Positions 1 through 7,691 of a stretch of DNA of 15,865 nucleotides are shown piece by piece. Both the position numbers and the translations under genes were made by a program. The notes beneath the pieces are model-generated. The model was not told the DNA's origin. It did not search any database and saw only the letters and a program-made list of their open reading frames with translations. The stretch spans positions 1-15,865 of the forward strand of contig CAJKFZ010000037.1 of the NCBI GenBank assembly GCA_905199285.1. Reading direction: 5' to 3'. The DNA comes from an uncultured Ruminococcus sp. Lineage in GTDB: Bacteria > Bacillota > Clostridia > Oscillospirales > Ruminococcaceae. How positions within the stretch are numbered: position 1 is the first letter of the stretch; each line of letters begins with the position of its first letter.

Positions 1-3
1 AAT

Positions 4-339
4 ATGGATATCTCAAAAAAAGCTGTGAAGAGCCGGCTGAAAATATCAGAGGATGTTATAATTGCCGTTGCAAGACTTGCTGCTCTTGATGTTAAGGGAG
101 TTGCAGGTCTTAACGGCGAGGTGAATAAAATCAGCAAGATAAAGAAAGACGGTCCGATAAGCATTTCGTTGGACGGCGATGTTGCAGCAATCGAAATTAA
201 AATAAAAATCAACAGCAATGAAAAAGCTTGCATCGTTGCACAAGAGGTTCAGAAAGCTGTTAAGGAAAATGTTCAGAATATGACAGGCGTTGCCGTTGCA
301 AGAGTAAACGTTACCGTTTGCGGAGCGGTTTTTAAGTAA
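4..339 (+). CDS. Asp23/Gls24 family (DUF322) protein, YqhY-like
   Basis: This is a 111-residue protein of the Asp23/Gls24 envelope-stress family. The N-terminal stretch ISEDVIIAVARLAALDVKGV (residues 14-33) and the C-terminal VARVNVTVCG (98-107) are the usual family blocks, with an alternating-hydrophobic middle (ISISLDGD, AAIEIKIKI). No signal peptide or membrane segment is visible. Its place directly before nusB matches B. subtilis yqhY, an Asp23 paralogue genetically linked to acetyl-CoA carboxylase control. That link is known for the relative and is only inferred here. The ATG at position 4 gives the normal family N-terminus, but the ribosome binding site and promoter lie outside the window, so a slightly longer start cannot be excluded. 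The biochemical function is unknown. Confidence 0.88.
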   Translation: MDISKKAVKSRLKISEDVIIAVARLAALDVKGVAGLNGEVNKISKIKKDGPISISLDGDVAAIEIKIKINSNEKACIVAQEVQKAVKENVQNMTGVAVARVNVTVCGAVFK

Positions 340-357
340 TATTAAAGGAGTTTTAAA

Positions 358-774
358 ATGACAAGACGTGAAATAAGAGACAGCGCATTCAAGCTTGTTT
401 TTGAGCAGCTTCTGCGTGATGACGATGTTCAGGAACTTTATGATATCGCAGAAGAAATTGAAGAAATTACTGTTAATGACGAAGTCAAAAAAATCGTAGA
501 GGGAACTATAAGTCATGCCGAAGAGCTTGACAGGATTATTTCCGGATATAGTAAATCAAGAAGTATTTCCCGTATTTCCAAGCTGAATATTGCGATACTC
601 AGGATAGCTCTTTACGAATCCATATACGATGACAACACTCCTATGAATGCCGCAATAAGCGAAGCGATAAAGCTTTCTATGGTGTATACTTATCAGGAGG
701 ATACTTCTTTTATCAATGGTGTTCTCGGAGCATTTTCAAGAGACCGCCGGAAGGAAATCGAAGAAAATGCCTGA
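358..774 (+). CDS. nusB: Transcription antitermination factor NusB
   Basis: NusB (138 residues, a normal length) binds boxA RNA with NusE (ribosomal protein S10) and supports antitermination of rRNA operons. The sequence shows the basic N-terminal segment RREIRDSAFKLVFEQL (3-18), the central helix LNIAILRIALYE (76-87), and the C-terminal signature with FINGVLGAF (118-126), which corresponds to the family's FVNGVL block. A clear Shine-Dalgarno AAAGGAG (344-350) lies 7 nt before the ATG, and the gene starts 18 nt after the preceding Asp23-family gene, so the two are probably co-transcribed. Its stop codon overlaps the start of the next gene by 8 nt, which suggests translational coupling. Confidence 0.95.
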   Translation: MTRREIRDSAFKLVFEQLLRDDDVQELYDIAEEIEEITVNDEVKKIVEGTISHAEELDRIISGYSKSRSISRISKLNIAILRIALYESIYDDNTPMNAAISEAIKLSMVYTYQEDTSFINGVLGAFSRDRRKEIEENA

Positions 775-1714
775 GTTTCTCGGAATAGATACAAGCAATT
801 ATACAACCTCGGCGGCTGTTTATTCAAGTGATGAAAACAAGATATATCAGGCTAAAAAGCTTCTTCCGGTAAAAAAGGGGGAGCTTGGTCTGCGTCAGAG
901 CGATGCTGTTTTTCACCACACAAAGCAGCTTCCGGAAATGATAGAAGAACTTTTTGGGAATAGTTCTGTAGGAAGGATAAGCGCAGTTTCTGCGTCTGTA
1001 CGTCCGAGAAATGCGAAAGGATCGTATATGCCGTGTTTTCTCTGCGGAGAGGGTTTGGCAAGGTCTTTTGCCGCAGTAAATAAAATCCCACTTTATAAAA
1101 CCTCTCATCAGATAGGACATATTCTTGCAGCGCTTTATTCTGCAAACAGACTTGAGCTTGTTAACCGGCAGTTTATAGCCTTTCATGTAAGCGGAGGAAC
1201 TACCGATTGCCTGTTTTGTCAGCCTGACAAAGAGAATGTTCTCGAAATCTCGCAGATAGGTTCGTCCCTCGATTTAAAAGCCGGACAGGCTGTCGATAGG
1301 ACCGGAGTAATGCTCGGACTTGAATTTCCGTGCGGAAAAGAGCTTGAAAAACTTGCGGAAAATGCCGATAAAAGATTTAAGATGAAAATCAGGCTCAAAG
1401 ACGGAAACTGCTGTCTTTCCGGAGTTGAAAATAAGTGCAGGGACATGATGAAAAACGGTGAAAAACCTCAGAATATCGCTGCATATTGTCTGGATTATAT
1501 TGCCGGAACGATTCTGGAAATGACCTCTTATGCTGTTGGAAAATACGGAGAACTTCCTCTTGTTTTTGCAGGAGGAGTAATGTCGGATATGATCATCCGC
1601 AAAAAGATTATTTCCCGATTTCCGGACGCAAGCTTTGCTGCACCTGAATTTTCCTGCGATAATGCCGCAGGTGTAGCGATATATGGTTATCTGAAAAGTA
1701 TTGGAGAGGTTTAA
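767..1714 (+). CDS. TsaD-like (peptidase M22 / O-sialoglycoprotein endopeptidase family) protein
   Basis: This is a TsaD/Kae1-fold protein. I choose the ATG at 767 (MPEFLGIDTSNYTTSAAVY, 315 residues) because it starts exactly at the ASKHA phosphate-1 motif and has GGAAGGA (749-755) upstream. The longer in-frame ATG at 716 would add 17 residues translated from inside nusB. Visible motifs are the metal-binding HxxxH (H114, H118), VSGGTTD (141-147), KAGQAVDRTG (171-180), AGGV (268-271) and CDNAAG (297-302). D298 would complete the His-His-Asp iron site of TsaD. Canonical TsaD makes the t6A37 tRNA modification together with TsaB and TsaE, but those genes are not nearby. The gene lies between nusB and xseA, where B. 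subtilis has folD. It is most likely a clostridial paralogue of unknown substrate; being the organism's only TsaD is possible but less likely. Confidence 0.85.
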   Translation: MPEFLGIDTSNYTTSAAVYSSDENKIYQAKKLLPVKKGELGLRQSDAVFHHTKQLPEMIEELFGNSSVGRISAVSASVRPRNAKGSYMPCFLCGEGLARSFAAVNKIPLYKTSHQIGHILAALYSANRLELVNRQFIAFHVSGGTTDCLFCQPDKENVLEISQIGSSLDLKAGQAVDRTGVMLGLEFPCGKELEKLAENADKRFKMKIRLKDGNCCLSGVENKCRDMMKNGEKPQNIAAYCLDYIAGTILEMTSYAVGKYGELPLVFAGGVMSDMIIRKKIISRFPDASFAAPEFSCDNAAGVAIYGYLKSIGEV

Positions 1715-2905
1715 ATGCCTGTTTTAACTGTTACTCAAATCAATAAATATATAGGCTTTTCTCTTAAAGGCGACAAAAATCTTCAGGGAATAATGGTTAA
1801 GGGAGAAATTTCTAATTTCGTTCGTCATTTCCGAAGCGGACATATGTATTTTACTCTTAAAGACAGCGAAAGTGCAATCAAGGCAGTTATGTTTTCGTCT
1901 GCTGCGTCAAGATTGAAGTTTCTGCCGGAGGATGGAATGGCGGTCATCGTTTCAGGAAGCGTTTCTGTTTATGAAAAAGACGGAGTATATCAGCTTTATG
2001 TTAACGATATTGTCCCGGAGGGAACCGGAAAAGCCGGAGCTGCTCTTGAACAGCTGAAGAAAAAGCTCGCAAAAGAGGGAATATTCGACAGCGCACATAA
2101 GCGTTCACTGCCGGAAATGCCTGCGAAGATCGGAGTTGTAACGTCGCTGAGCGGAGCGGCTGTCCGTGACATCATAAACGTGCTGACAAGACGTTATCCT
2201 ATCGGCGAGATCTATGCGGTAAACGCTCTTGTTCAGGGAAATGAAGCTCCGGAATCAATATGTAGAGGAATACTCAAAGCGGAATCCGCCAGATGCGACG
2301 TAATTATTGTCGGCAGGGGAGGCGGTTCTTCCGAAGATCTCAGCGCTTTCAATACGGAAAAGGTAGCTTATGGAATTTATAACTGCAAGGTTCCTGTGAT
2401 CTCCGCAGTTGGGCACGAAGTCGATTTTACAATTGCAGATCTTGCCGCCGATATGCGTGCGCCGACTCCGTCTGCTGCTGCCGAGCTTTCGGTTCCGTCA
2501 GTTGAGAGCCTTTTGGAGCGAATCAACAGTCTTGAAAAAAGAGTGGAAAAGTCGGCTCTTTCCGCTGTGAGAACGGCCGAAGATAAGCTGAATACTCTGA
2601 ATCTTGCGCTTTCAGCTCAATCGCCTGCTAATCGTTTAAGGCTTAACGAGGAAAAGCTCATATCTCTGGAAAAACGCAGCAAGACTGCCTTTGAAAGCTT
2701 TTGCGCAGGGCTTGACTCTAAACTGGGGGAGAAAATCGCAAGACTCGATAGCCTTAGTCCGCTGAAAGTTCTTGCAAGAGGATATTCTCTTGTTTACAGC
2801 GGGGATGCGCTCATAAACAGTTCTGAAAATCTGGAGTGCGGCGATGAAGTGAAAATACGTCTTGGCAGCGGAGGATTCAATGCTGAGGTAATCGAAAAAT
2901 GGTGA
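1715..2905 (+). CDS. xseA: Exodeoxyribonuclease VII large subunit
   Basis: XseA is the catalytic subunit of exonuclease VII, which degrades single-stranded DNA from either end in repair and recombination. The 396 residues show an N-terminal OB-fold (about 1-100, with VKGEISNFVRH at 28-38 and SGHMYFTLKD at 41-50). The catalytic domain follows, with GRGGGSSEDL (200-209) and AVGHEVDFTIADLAADMRAP (231-250) leading into TPSAAAE. A coiled-coil region (about 260-345) for binding small subunits comes before the short C-terminal segment. The ATG directly follows the TAA of the M22 gene, with GGAGAGG (1703-1709) as the ribosome binding site. xseB follows after only 4 nt, so the two subunits are produced from one transcript. 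Confidence 0.96.
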   Translation: MPVLTVTQINKYIGFSLKGDKNLQGIMVKGEISNFVRHFRSGHMYFTLKDSESAIKAVMFSSAASRLKFLPEDGMAVIVSGSVSVYEKDGVYQLYVNDIVPEGTGKAGAALEQLKKKLAKEGIFDSAHKRSLPEMPAKIGVVTSLSGAAVRDIINVLTRRYPIGEIYAVNALVQGNEAPESICRGILKAESARCDVIIVGRGGGSSEDLSAFNTEKVAYGIYNCKVPVISAVGHEVDFTIADLAADMRAPTPSAAAELSVPSVESLLERINSLEKRVEKSALSAVRTAEDKLNTLNLALSAQSPANRLRLNEEKLISLEKRSKTAFESFCAGLDSKLGEKIARLDSLSPLKVLARGYSLVYSGDALINSSENLECGDEVKIRLGSGGFNAEVIEKW

Positions 2906-2909
2906 TAAA

Positions 2910-3098
2910 ATGGATGAAAAAGTAACTTTTGAGGATAATATGATAAAGCTTGGAAAAATTGTTGCCGAGCTGGAAAAAGGAGATATTCCGCTTGAAAAAG
3001 CTGTCGAGCTTTACGGCGAAGGAGTTAAGCTTTCTGCATTATGCAAAAAACAGCTGGAAGAAGCCAAGATAAAAATAACGGAGGATGACGGCGAATAA
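2910..3098 (+). CDS. xseB: Exodeoxyribonuclease VII small subunit
   Basis: XseB is the small accessory subunit of exonuclease VII; several copies wrap the coiled coil of XseA. The 62-residue product is slightly short for the family but complete. It shows the family pattern FEDNMIKLGKIVAELEKGD (7-25), then IPLEKAVELYGEGVKLSALC (26-45), and an acidic C-terminus (EDDGE). The start lies 4 nt after the xseA stop, and only a weak GGTGA overlapping the end of xseA serves as a binding site. Translation therefore probably depends on coupling to xseA. Confidence 0.94.
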   Translation: MDEKVTFEDNMIKLGKIVAELEKGDIPLEKAVELYGEGVKLSALCKKQLEEAKIKITEDDGE

Positions 3099-3115
3099 TT
3101 GTCGGAAAACTTAAA

Positions 3116-4006
3116 ATGAGTGAATTTAAAAATAAATTTTCGGAGTATATTGATTTTACCGAAAAGAATCTGAAAAAATATAATATCTGTCATGAGTCTG
3201 AAAGGCCGCAGAAAACTCTGATAGATGCAATGAATTATTCTCTTGAAGCAGGCGGAAAACGTATAAGACCTGTTCTTGTTTATGCTTTCTGCGAAGCCTG
3301 CGGAGGTAGCTATAAAACGGCTGCTGCTCCTGCCTGCGCTATTGAGATGATACACACTTTTTCGCTTATACACGATGATCTTCCGGCTATGGACAACGAT
3401 GACTTCCGCCGTGGAAAGCCTTCCTGTCATAAAGCTTTTGGAGAAGCCGAAGCAATTCTTGCCGGAGACGCTCTTTCCGTTCTTCCGTTTGAAATTATTG
3501 CTGATGACAATTCTCTTACGGATATGCAGAAGATCAGGATAATCTCAGTTCTTGCAAAGGCTGTCGGAAAGAATGGCATGATAGGCGGTCAGGTTATCGA
3601 CATGGAAAATGAGAAGCGAAACGACGTTGACGAGGAAAACCTCCGTAATATGTACCGTCATAAAACAGGCGAGCTTATTGCCGTTTCCTGCATGATGGGA
3701 TGCATCTGTGCCGGAGCAGATGACGAGACTATTGCAGCTGCTTCAGAATATGGCTATAAACTCGGACTCGCTTTTCAGATAATTGACGATATTCTCGATG
3801 TTATAAGCACGGCAGAGGAACTCGGAAAGCCTATCGGCAGCGATTCTCAGGAGAATAAGACTACTTTTGTTACTCTTTACGGAGTTGAAAAGGCTCAGGA
3901 AATTGCAGGAAATATTACAGAGGAAGCAATGCTTCTGCTTGAAAAATTCGGAAATAATCAGTTCCTTAAAGATCTGACTTCCATGCTTCTGAAAAGGAAA
4001 AATTAA
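3116..4006 (+). CDS. ispA: Polyprenyl synthase, probable farnesyl diphosphate synthase
   Basis: This trans-prenyltransferase condenses DMAPP/GPP with IPP, probably to C15 farnesyl diphosphate, which feeds undecaprenyl lipid carrier and quinone synthesis. The first Asp-rich motif is DDLPAMD (87-93), with the two-residue insertion typical of bacterial type II FPP synthases, followed by RRGKPSCH (98-105). MIGGQVIDM is at 155-163 and the second Asp-rich motif DDILD at 224-228. The residue five before the first Asp is aromatic (F82), which fits chain stop at C15; C20 cannot be excluded from sequence. The length of 296 is normal. The ATG at 3116 is preceded only by a weak GGAAAA, and no better in-frame start is visible. 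It lies 17 nt after xseB, in the usual xseA-xseB-ispA order. Confidence 0.93.
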   Translation: MSEFKNKFSEYIDFTEKNLKKYNICHESERPQKTLIDAMNYSLEAGGKRIRPVLVYAFCEACGGSYKTAAAPACAIEMIHTFSLIHDDLPAMDNDDFRRGKPSCHKAFGEAEAILAGDALSVLPFEIIADDNSLTDMQKIRIISVLAKAVGKNGMIGGQVIDMENEKRNDVDEENLRNMYRHKTGELIAVSCMMGCICAGADDETIAAASEYGYKLGLAFQIIDDILDVISTAEELGKPIGSDSQENKTTFVTLYGVEKAQEIAGNITEEAMLLLEKFGNNQFLKDLTSMLLKRKN

Positions 4007-4009
4007 CAT

Positions 4010-4126
4010 AAAGGAGCTGCGGAGAAAAGAAAACTGTATTCAACGCTATTGCAAAAAAGAGAGGGTTTTAGGCGGATTTCCGTCATTTTGACTTTGCAAT
4101 GCCTGTGAATATATCGTATGCTCCGC
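4010..4126 (+). other. ispA-dxs gap with nested inverted repeats
   Basis: This gap lies inside an otherwise tightly packed gene run. GCGGAG (4019-4024) is complementary to CTCCGC (4121-4126), and inside these ATTGCAAA (4048-4055) is complementary to TTTGCAAT (4093-4100). The centre can form either GGCGG-ATTT-CCGTC (4071-4084, one G-U pair) or GTCA-TTT-TGAC (4082-4092); these two share bases and exclude each other. An unused Shine-Dalgarno-like AAAGGAG sits at 4010-4016 with no ATG after it. It could be a structured leader of dxs, a promoter region, or the remains of a lost small gene. The individual stems are short enough that chance is possible. Confidence 0.3.
4088..4115 (+). promoter_or_regulatory. 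Candidate sigma-A promoter ahead of dxs
   Basis: TTGACT (4088-4093) and TATATC (4110-4115) are separated by 16 nt, matching the -35 box at five of six positions and the -10 box at four of six. Transcription would begin around 4122 and leave a leader of only about 15 nt before the dxs ATG at 4137. The weak -10 and AT-rich context mean this may be chance; dxs may simply be read from the upstream genes. Confidence 0.35.
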
Positions 4127-4136
4127 TTCATAAAGA

Positions 4137-6035
4137 ATGAGAGAAAAAAATAATTCAGAAAAAAAAGTGACGCTGCAAGAACTCCAGCTGCCGCAGGATC
4201 TTAAAAATCTTTCGCTTAAACAGTGCAGCAGTCTTTGCAGCGAGATCAGAAATATTCTTATTACAACGGTTTCTAAAACAGGCGGACATCTTGCTTCAAA
4301 TTTAGGCGTGGTCGAGCTTACAATGGCTCTTCACCGCAATTTCAATTCGCCGGAGGATAAAATAATCTGGGATGTCGGTCATCAGGCTTACACCCACAAA
4401 ATACTTACCGGAAGACTGAACAGCTTTTCTACTCTTCGCCGAAAAAACGGTATATCTGGATTTCCGAAGCCTGAGGAAAGCGTACACGATACGTTTATAA
4501 GCGGTCACAGCAGCACTTCTGTTTCCGTGGCGTGCGGTATTGCCGAAGCGATGAAGCTTCAGGGAAAAAATAATTACGCCGTTGCTGTTATAGGCGACGG
4601 AGCAATGACCGGCGGAATGTTTTATGAAGCCATGAATAACAGTCTCAGGGATAAGAATAATAATCTTATTGTGATTCTTAACGATAACGATATGTCTATC
4701 TCAAAAAGCGTTGGTTCGCTTGCAAAATATCTTACGTCATTGAGAAATACTGAAAAGTATCTCAATACCAAAAGACCTGTTGAAAGAGGACTGGAAAAAA
4801 TACCGATAATGGGGAATTCGATGGCTAAAAGCATAAAAAATGTCAAAGATTCCGTTAAGTATCATATTCTTGAAAACAGCAATATATTTGAAGATATGGG
4901 ATTTGTTTATCTCGGACCGGTCAACGGTCACAGCCTTATTGAGCTTGAAGAGATAATGCATATGGCAAAAACATATCATCAGCCGGTTATGATACACGTT
5001 AAAACAACCAAGGGAAAAGGCTATCCTCCGGCAGAAGATAATCCTGGAGAGTATCACGGAATCTCTAAATTTGATATTGCAACTGGAAATCCGGAAGTTT
5101 CAGCCGATGAATGTTATTCGACAGTTTTCGGAAAAAAACTTGTTGAAATGGCTGAAAATGACAACAGGATAGTCGCTATAACAGCCGCAATGAAATACGG
5201 AACGGGGCTTCAATTTTTCCATAGCAGATTTCCGGAAAGATTTTTTGATGTCGGAATCGCAGAGCAGCATGCCGTTACGTTCGCCGGAGGACTTGCTTCA
5301 ATGGGACAGATACCTGTTTTTGCGGTGTATTCAACGTTCCTCCAGCGTTCATACGACCAGCTTGTTCATGATGTTGCAATAGGAAAGCTTCATGTTGTTC
5401 TCGGAATCGACCGTGCAGGCGTAGTCGGTGAGGACGGCGAGACTCATCAGGGACTGCTCGATGTTCCGATGCTTACATCTATAAAAAATACGGCGATATA
5501 CTCTCCCTCATGCTATGAAGAACTGAAAATATGTATGAATGAGGCTATTTACAGAGAAAAGGGACTTGCTGCCGTACGTTATCCAAGAGGAAGCGAAAAA
5601 AACGATTCAAGCTGTAATTACGTCACTAATGACCATATTCTTATTGGCCGGGGAGAAAGCGATACTCTTATTATAACTTACGGAAGAATTTTCAGCGAGG
5701 CTCTTAAAGCTCAGAGTATTTTATGCGGAGACGGAATAAACTGCGATCTGCTCAAGCTTACAAAGATATATCCGCTTTGCAGTGACATTATAGATGAAAT
5801 AAAGGATTACAGACGAATCATTTTCTTTGAGGAAAGTATGGGCAGCGGAAGCATTTCAGAAAAAATCGGAACTCTTCTTGCCGAGTATTCTTTTGCAGGA
5901 GAGTACAGCCGTGTAACTGCCGACGGATTTATAAAGCAGGCTTCGGTTGCAGAATGTCTTGATGAAATGGGACTTTCCTGTGAAAAAATGATTCTTCACA
6001 TAAGAAAAAGGAGCATGAAAAATGGCGAGGCTTGA
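4137..6035 (+). CDS. dxs: 1-deoxy-D-xylulose-5-phosphate synthase
   Basis: Dxs joins pyruvate and glyceraldehyde 3-phosphate with thiamine diphosphate as cofactor. It is the first step of the MEP isoprenoid pathway and also supplies thiamine and pyridoxal synthesis. The 632-residue protein shows GGHLASNLGVVELTMALH (49-66), WDVGHQAYTHKILTGR (78-93) with H82, and the ThDP motif GDGAMTGG (153-160) with NN at 167-168. The transketolase Pyr domain carries DVGIAEQHAV (371-380), where E376 is the expected cofactor-activating glutamate. An in-frame TAA at 4131 means the ATG at 4137 is the furthest possible ATG start. Its N-terminus is about ten residues longer than usual, and no good Shine-Dalgarno precedes it; a GTG at 4167 is an alternative. 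The end overlaps tlyA by 14 nt. Together with ispA it puts the first and a late isoprenoid step in one cluster. Confidence 0.96.
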   Translation: MREKNNSEKKVTLQELQLPQDLKNLSLKQCSSLCSEIRNILITTVSKTGGHLASNLGVVELTMALHRNFNSPEDKIIWDVGHQAYTHKILTGRLNSFSTLRRKNGISGFPKPEESVHDTFISGHSSTSVSVACGIAEAMKLQGKNNYAVAVIGDGAMTGGMFYEAMNNSLRDKNNNLIVILNDNDMSISKSVGSLAKYLTSLRNTEKYLNTKRPVERGLEKIPIMGNSMAKSIKNVKDSVKYHILENSNIFEDMGFVYLGPVNGHSLIELEEIMHMAKTYHQPVMIHVKTTKGKGYPPAEDNPGEYHGISKFDIATGNPEVSADECYSTVFGKKLVEMAENDNRIVAITAAMKYGTGLQFFHSRFPERFFDVGIAEQHAVTFAGGLASMGQIPVFAVYSTFLQRSYDQLVHDVAIGKLHVVLGIDRAGVVGEDGETHQGLLDVPMLTSIKNTAIYSPSCYEELKICMNEAIYREKGLAAVRYPRGSEKNDSSCNYVTNDHILIGRGESDTLIITYGRIFSEALKAQSILCGDGINCDLLKLTKIYPLCSDIIDEIKDYRRIIFFEESMGSGSISEKIGTLLAEYSFAGEYSRVTADGFIKQASVAECLDEMGLSCEKMILHIRKRSMKNGEA

Positions 6036-6807
6036 CAGCGAACTTGTTGCCAGAGGAATTGCAAGAAGCCGTGAAAGAGCAAAGGAAATGATAAGATCCG
6101 GAAACGTTACTGTGAACGGAATTACCGCAAAAAAGCCGTCTGACGAGGTTTCGTCTGCCGACAATATCAAGTCCTCTGAACAGGAGATCTATGTTGGTAG
6201 AGGAGCTTTGAAGCTTGAAAAGGCGGCTCAGGAATTTGATATTGATTTTGAGGGCAAAGTCTGTCTTGATATAGGAGCATCAACAGGAGGCTTCACCGAT
6301 TTTATGTTAAGAAATGGAGCTTCAAAAGTGTTTGCAGTCGATGTGGGACATGATCAGCTTGCTGAAGTTTTGAAGAATGATAGCAGAGTGGTGAGCATGG
6401 AAAAGACCGATATACGCAATGTAACTCCTAAAATGCTCGGAGGATGTGTTGATTTTATTTGTGCGGACGTTTCGTTTATTTCGCTGAAAATGATACTTCC
6501 TAAAATCCATGAGCTTCTTCACGAGAATGCTGCAGCCGCAGTCCTCATAAAACCCCAGTTTGAAGCCGGAAAAAGAGATGTCGGCAAGGGTGGGATCGTT
6601 AGGGATAAAAAGGTTCATATGCGTGTTCTCTCCGATATTGATTCATTTGCGGCAGGAACGGGGCTTCTTCCCGAAAAATATACATTTTCCCCTGTAAAAG
6701 GCGGAAGCGGAAATATAGAATATCTCGTTTTGCTGCGAAAAGCAAGGGGAAAATATTTCATTCGTGATTTCAAGGAGCTTGTTGAAAGCTCGTTCGATAA
6801 ACTTTAA
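6022..6807 (+). CDS. tlyA: TlyA family rRNA (cytidine-2'-O)-methyltransferase
   Basis: TlyA-type enzymes 2'-O-methylate cytidines of rRNA at the subunit interface, a modification linked to capreomycin sensitivity; family members are often annotated as hemolysin A. The 261 residues start with an S4 RNA-binding domain (1-60, MARLDSELVARGIARSRERA). The linker YVGRGALKLEKA (57-68) follows, then a FtsJ-type Rossmann domain with the SAM motif DIGASTGGF (83-91). The KDKE catalytic tetrad expected for RrmJ/FtsJ-like enzymes is present as K64, D149 (ADVSFISL), K177 (LIKPQFE) and E233 (GNIEYL). A strong AAAAGGAG (6006-6013) lies inside the end of dxs, 8 nt before the ATG. The 14-nt overlap implies coupled translation. 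The Firmicute order dxs-tlyA-(nadK)-argR-recN supports the call. Confidence 0.94.
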   Translation: MARLDSELVARGIARSRERAKEMIRSGNVTVNGITAKKPSDEVSSADNIKSSEQEIYVGRGALKLEKAAQEFDIDFEGKVCLDIGASTGGFTDFMLRNGASKVFAVDVGHDQLAEVLKNDSRVVSMEKTDIRNVTPKMLGGCVDFICADVSFISLKMILPKIHELLHENAAAAVLIKPQFEAGKRDVGKGGIVRDKKVHMRVLSDIDSFAAGTGLLPEKYTFSPVKGGSGNIEYLVLLRKARGKYFIRDFKELVESSFDKL

Positions 6808-6818
6808 GGAGAACTTAT

Positions 6819-7673
6819 ATGAAAGCGGCTCTTTATCCGAATTTTCAAAAAAAAAATGCGCTTCCTTGCGCCCGTGAAGCCTGCGATGTACTTCATGCTG
6901 CCGGAATAGAGGTTTGCGTAAGTGGGAATTTCAGAGATGATTTTTCCGATAAGCCTTTTGTGCAGTTTGAAGATATAAGAGAATCAGCACGAACTGCCGA
7001 TTTTGTGATAGCCATCGGAGGAGATGGAACGATTCTTCGCTGTGCAAAGCTTCTTATGGGAACTGATACGAAACTTCTCGGCATAAACACCGGAACTCTT
7101 GGCTTTATGGCAGGTCTTGAAGCGGATCAGCTTGATAAGCTGAAACTTCTCACAACAGGTGAATATGAGATATCAGAGCGGATGACTCTTGATATTGTTC
7201 TTCATGAGGAGAACGGAGACGTTGTTCATACGGCTCTTAACGAAGTTTCAGCAAGGTCGGGAAGTCTTAGAATCTGCGATTTTGAGGTTTATTCCGAAGG
7301 GTATCTCGTTGGAAAATACCGTGCGGACGGAGTTCTTTTCAGTACCCCGTCAGGCTCAACAGCGTATGCTCTTTCATCAGGCGGACCGATCATAGAGCCT
7401 GATCTTGAATGTATAGAAATGACGCTTATCTGCCCGCATTCGCTTTTTTCAAGAGCAACGCTTTTTTCTGCCGGACGCAGACTCAGTCTTATTGATAAAA
7501 CCCAGAATGGCGAAAGCATGGTGATCAACGTTGACGGAGAGGTGCATTTCAACCTTCACGGTGATGAATCTATTGAGATAAGCAGGGGACGTTATAACAT
7601 TAAATTTGTGAATCTTATAGGCAATTCATTCCATGAATCGATCAGCCGGAAGCTGTGCAGACCTATAAAATAA
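6819..7673 (+). CDS. nadK: NAD(+) kinase
   Basis: NadK phosphorylates NAD+ to NADP+. The 284-residue protein has the kinase motif GGDG (67-70) in VIAIGGDGTILR, then GINTGTLGF (88-96), the conserved NE pair (141-142) in LNEVSARSG, and RADGVLFSTPSGSTAYAL (168-185) continuing into SSGGP. These form the NAD-binding and diphosphate-binding core. The start is supported by AAGGAGAA (6806-6813), which overlaps the tlyA stop region. Insertion of nadK between tlyA and argR is a common clostridial arrangement that B. subtilis lacks. No sign of regulation specific to this gene is visible. Confidence 0.95.
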   Translation: MKAALYPNFQKKNALPCAREACDVLHAAGIEVCVSGNFRDDFSDKPFVQFEDIRESARTADFVIAIGGDGTILRCAKLLMGTDTKLLGINTGTLGFMAGLEADQLDKLKLLTTGEYEISERMTLDIVLHEENGDVVHTALNEVSARSGSLRICDFEVYSEGYLVGKYRADGVLFSTPSGSTAYALSSGGPIIEPDLECIEMTLICPHSLFSRATLFSAGRRLSLIDKTQNGESMVINVDGEVHFNLHGDESIEISRGRYNIKFVNLIGNSFHESISRKLCRPIK

Positions 7674-7681
7674 TTATAAAC

Positions 7682-7686
7682 GGTGA
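7682..7686 (+). promoter_or_regulatory. Ribosome binding site that places the argR start
   Basis: GGTGA lies 5 nt before the ATG at 7692. The alternative GTG start at 7683 lies inside this motif and has no binding site of its own upstream (only AT-rich AATTATAAAC). This favours the ATG, which removes three residues from the longest reading. Confidence 0.6.
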
Positions 7687-7691
7687 AAAAA

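Noticed and set aside
46..516. A 156-codon minus-strand open frame at the left edge
   Set aside because: It is antisense to two confident genes (Asp23 family and nusB) and has the Phe/Asn-rich composition of a shadow frame.
716..766. Longer N-terminus of the TsaD-like protein from the ATG at 716
   Set aside because: The extra 17 residues come from the nusB reading region, lack family similarity, and the ATG at 767 has a suitable binding site and begins at the first conserved motif.
4049..4108. A TTG-started 19-codon frame in the ispA-dxs gap
   Set aside because: The AAAGGAG upstream is about 32 nt away, too far to serve it, and the peptide is too short to judge.
7624..7638. Inverted repeat ATTCAT-TCC-ATGAAT just before argR, considered as an ArgR operator
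   Set aside because: It lies inside nadK coding sequence, and its half-sites are in the opposite order to the TGAAT-N-ATTCA ARG box.
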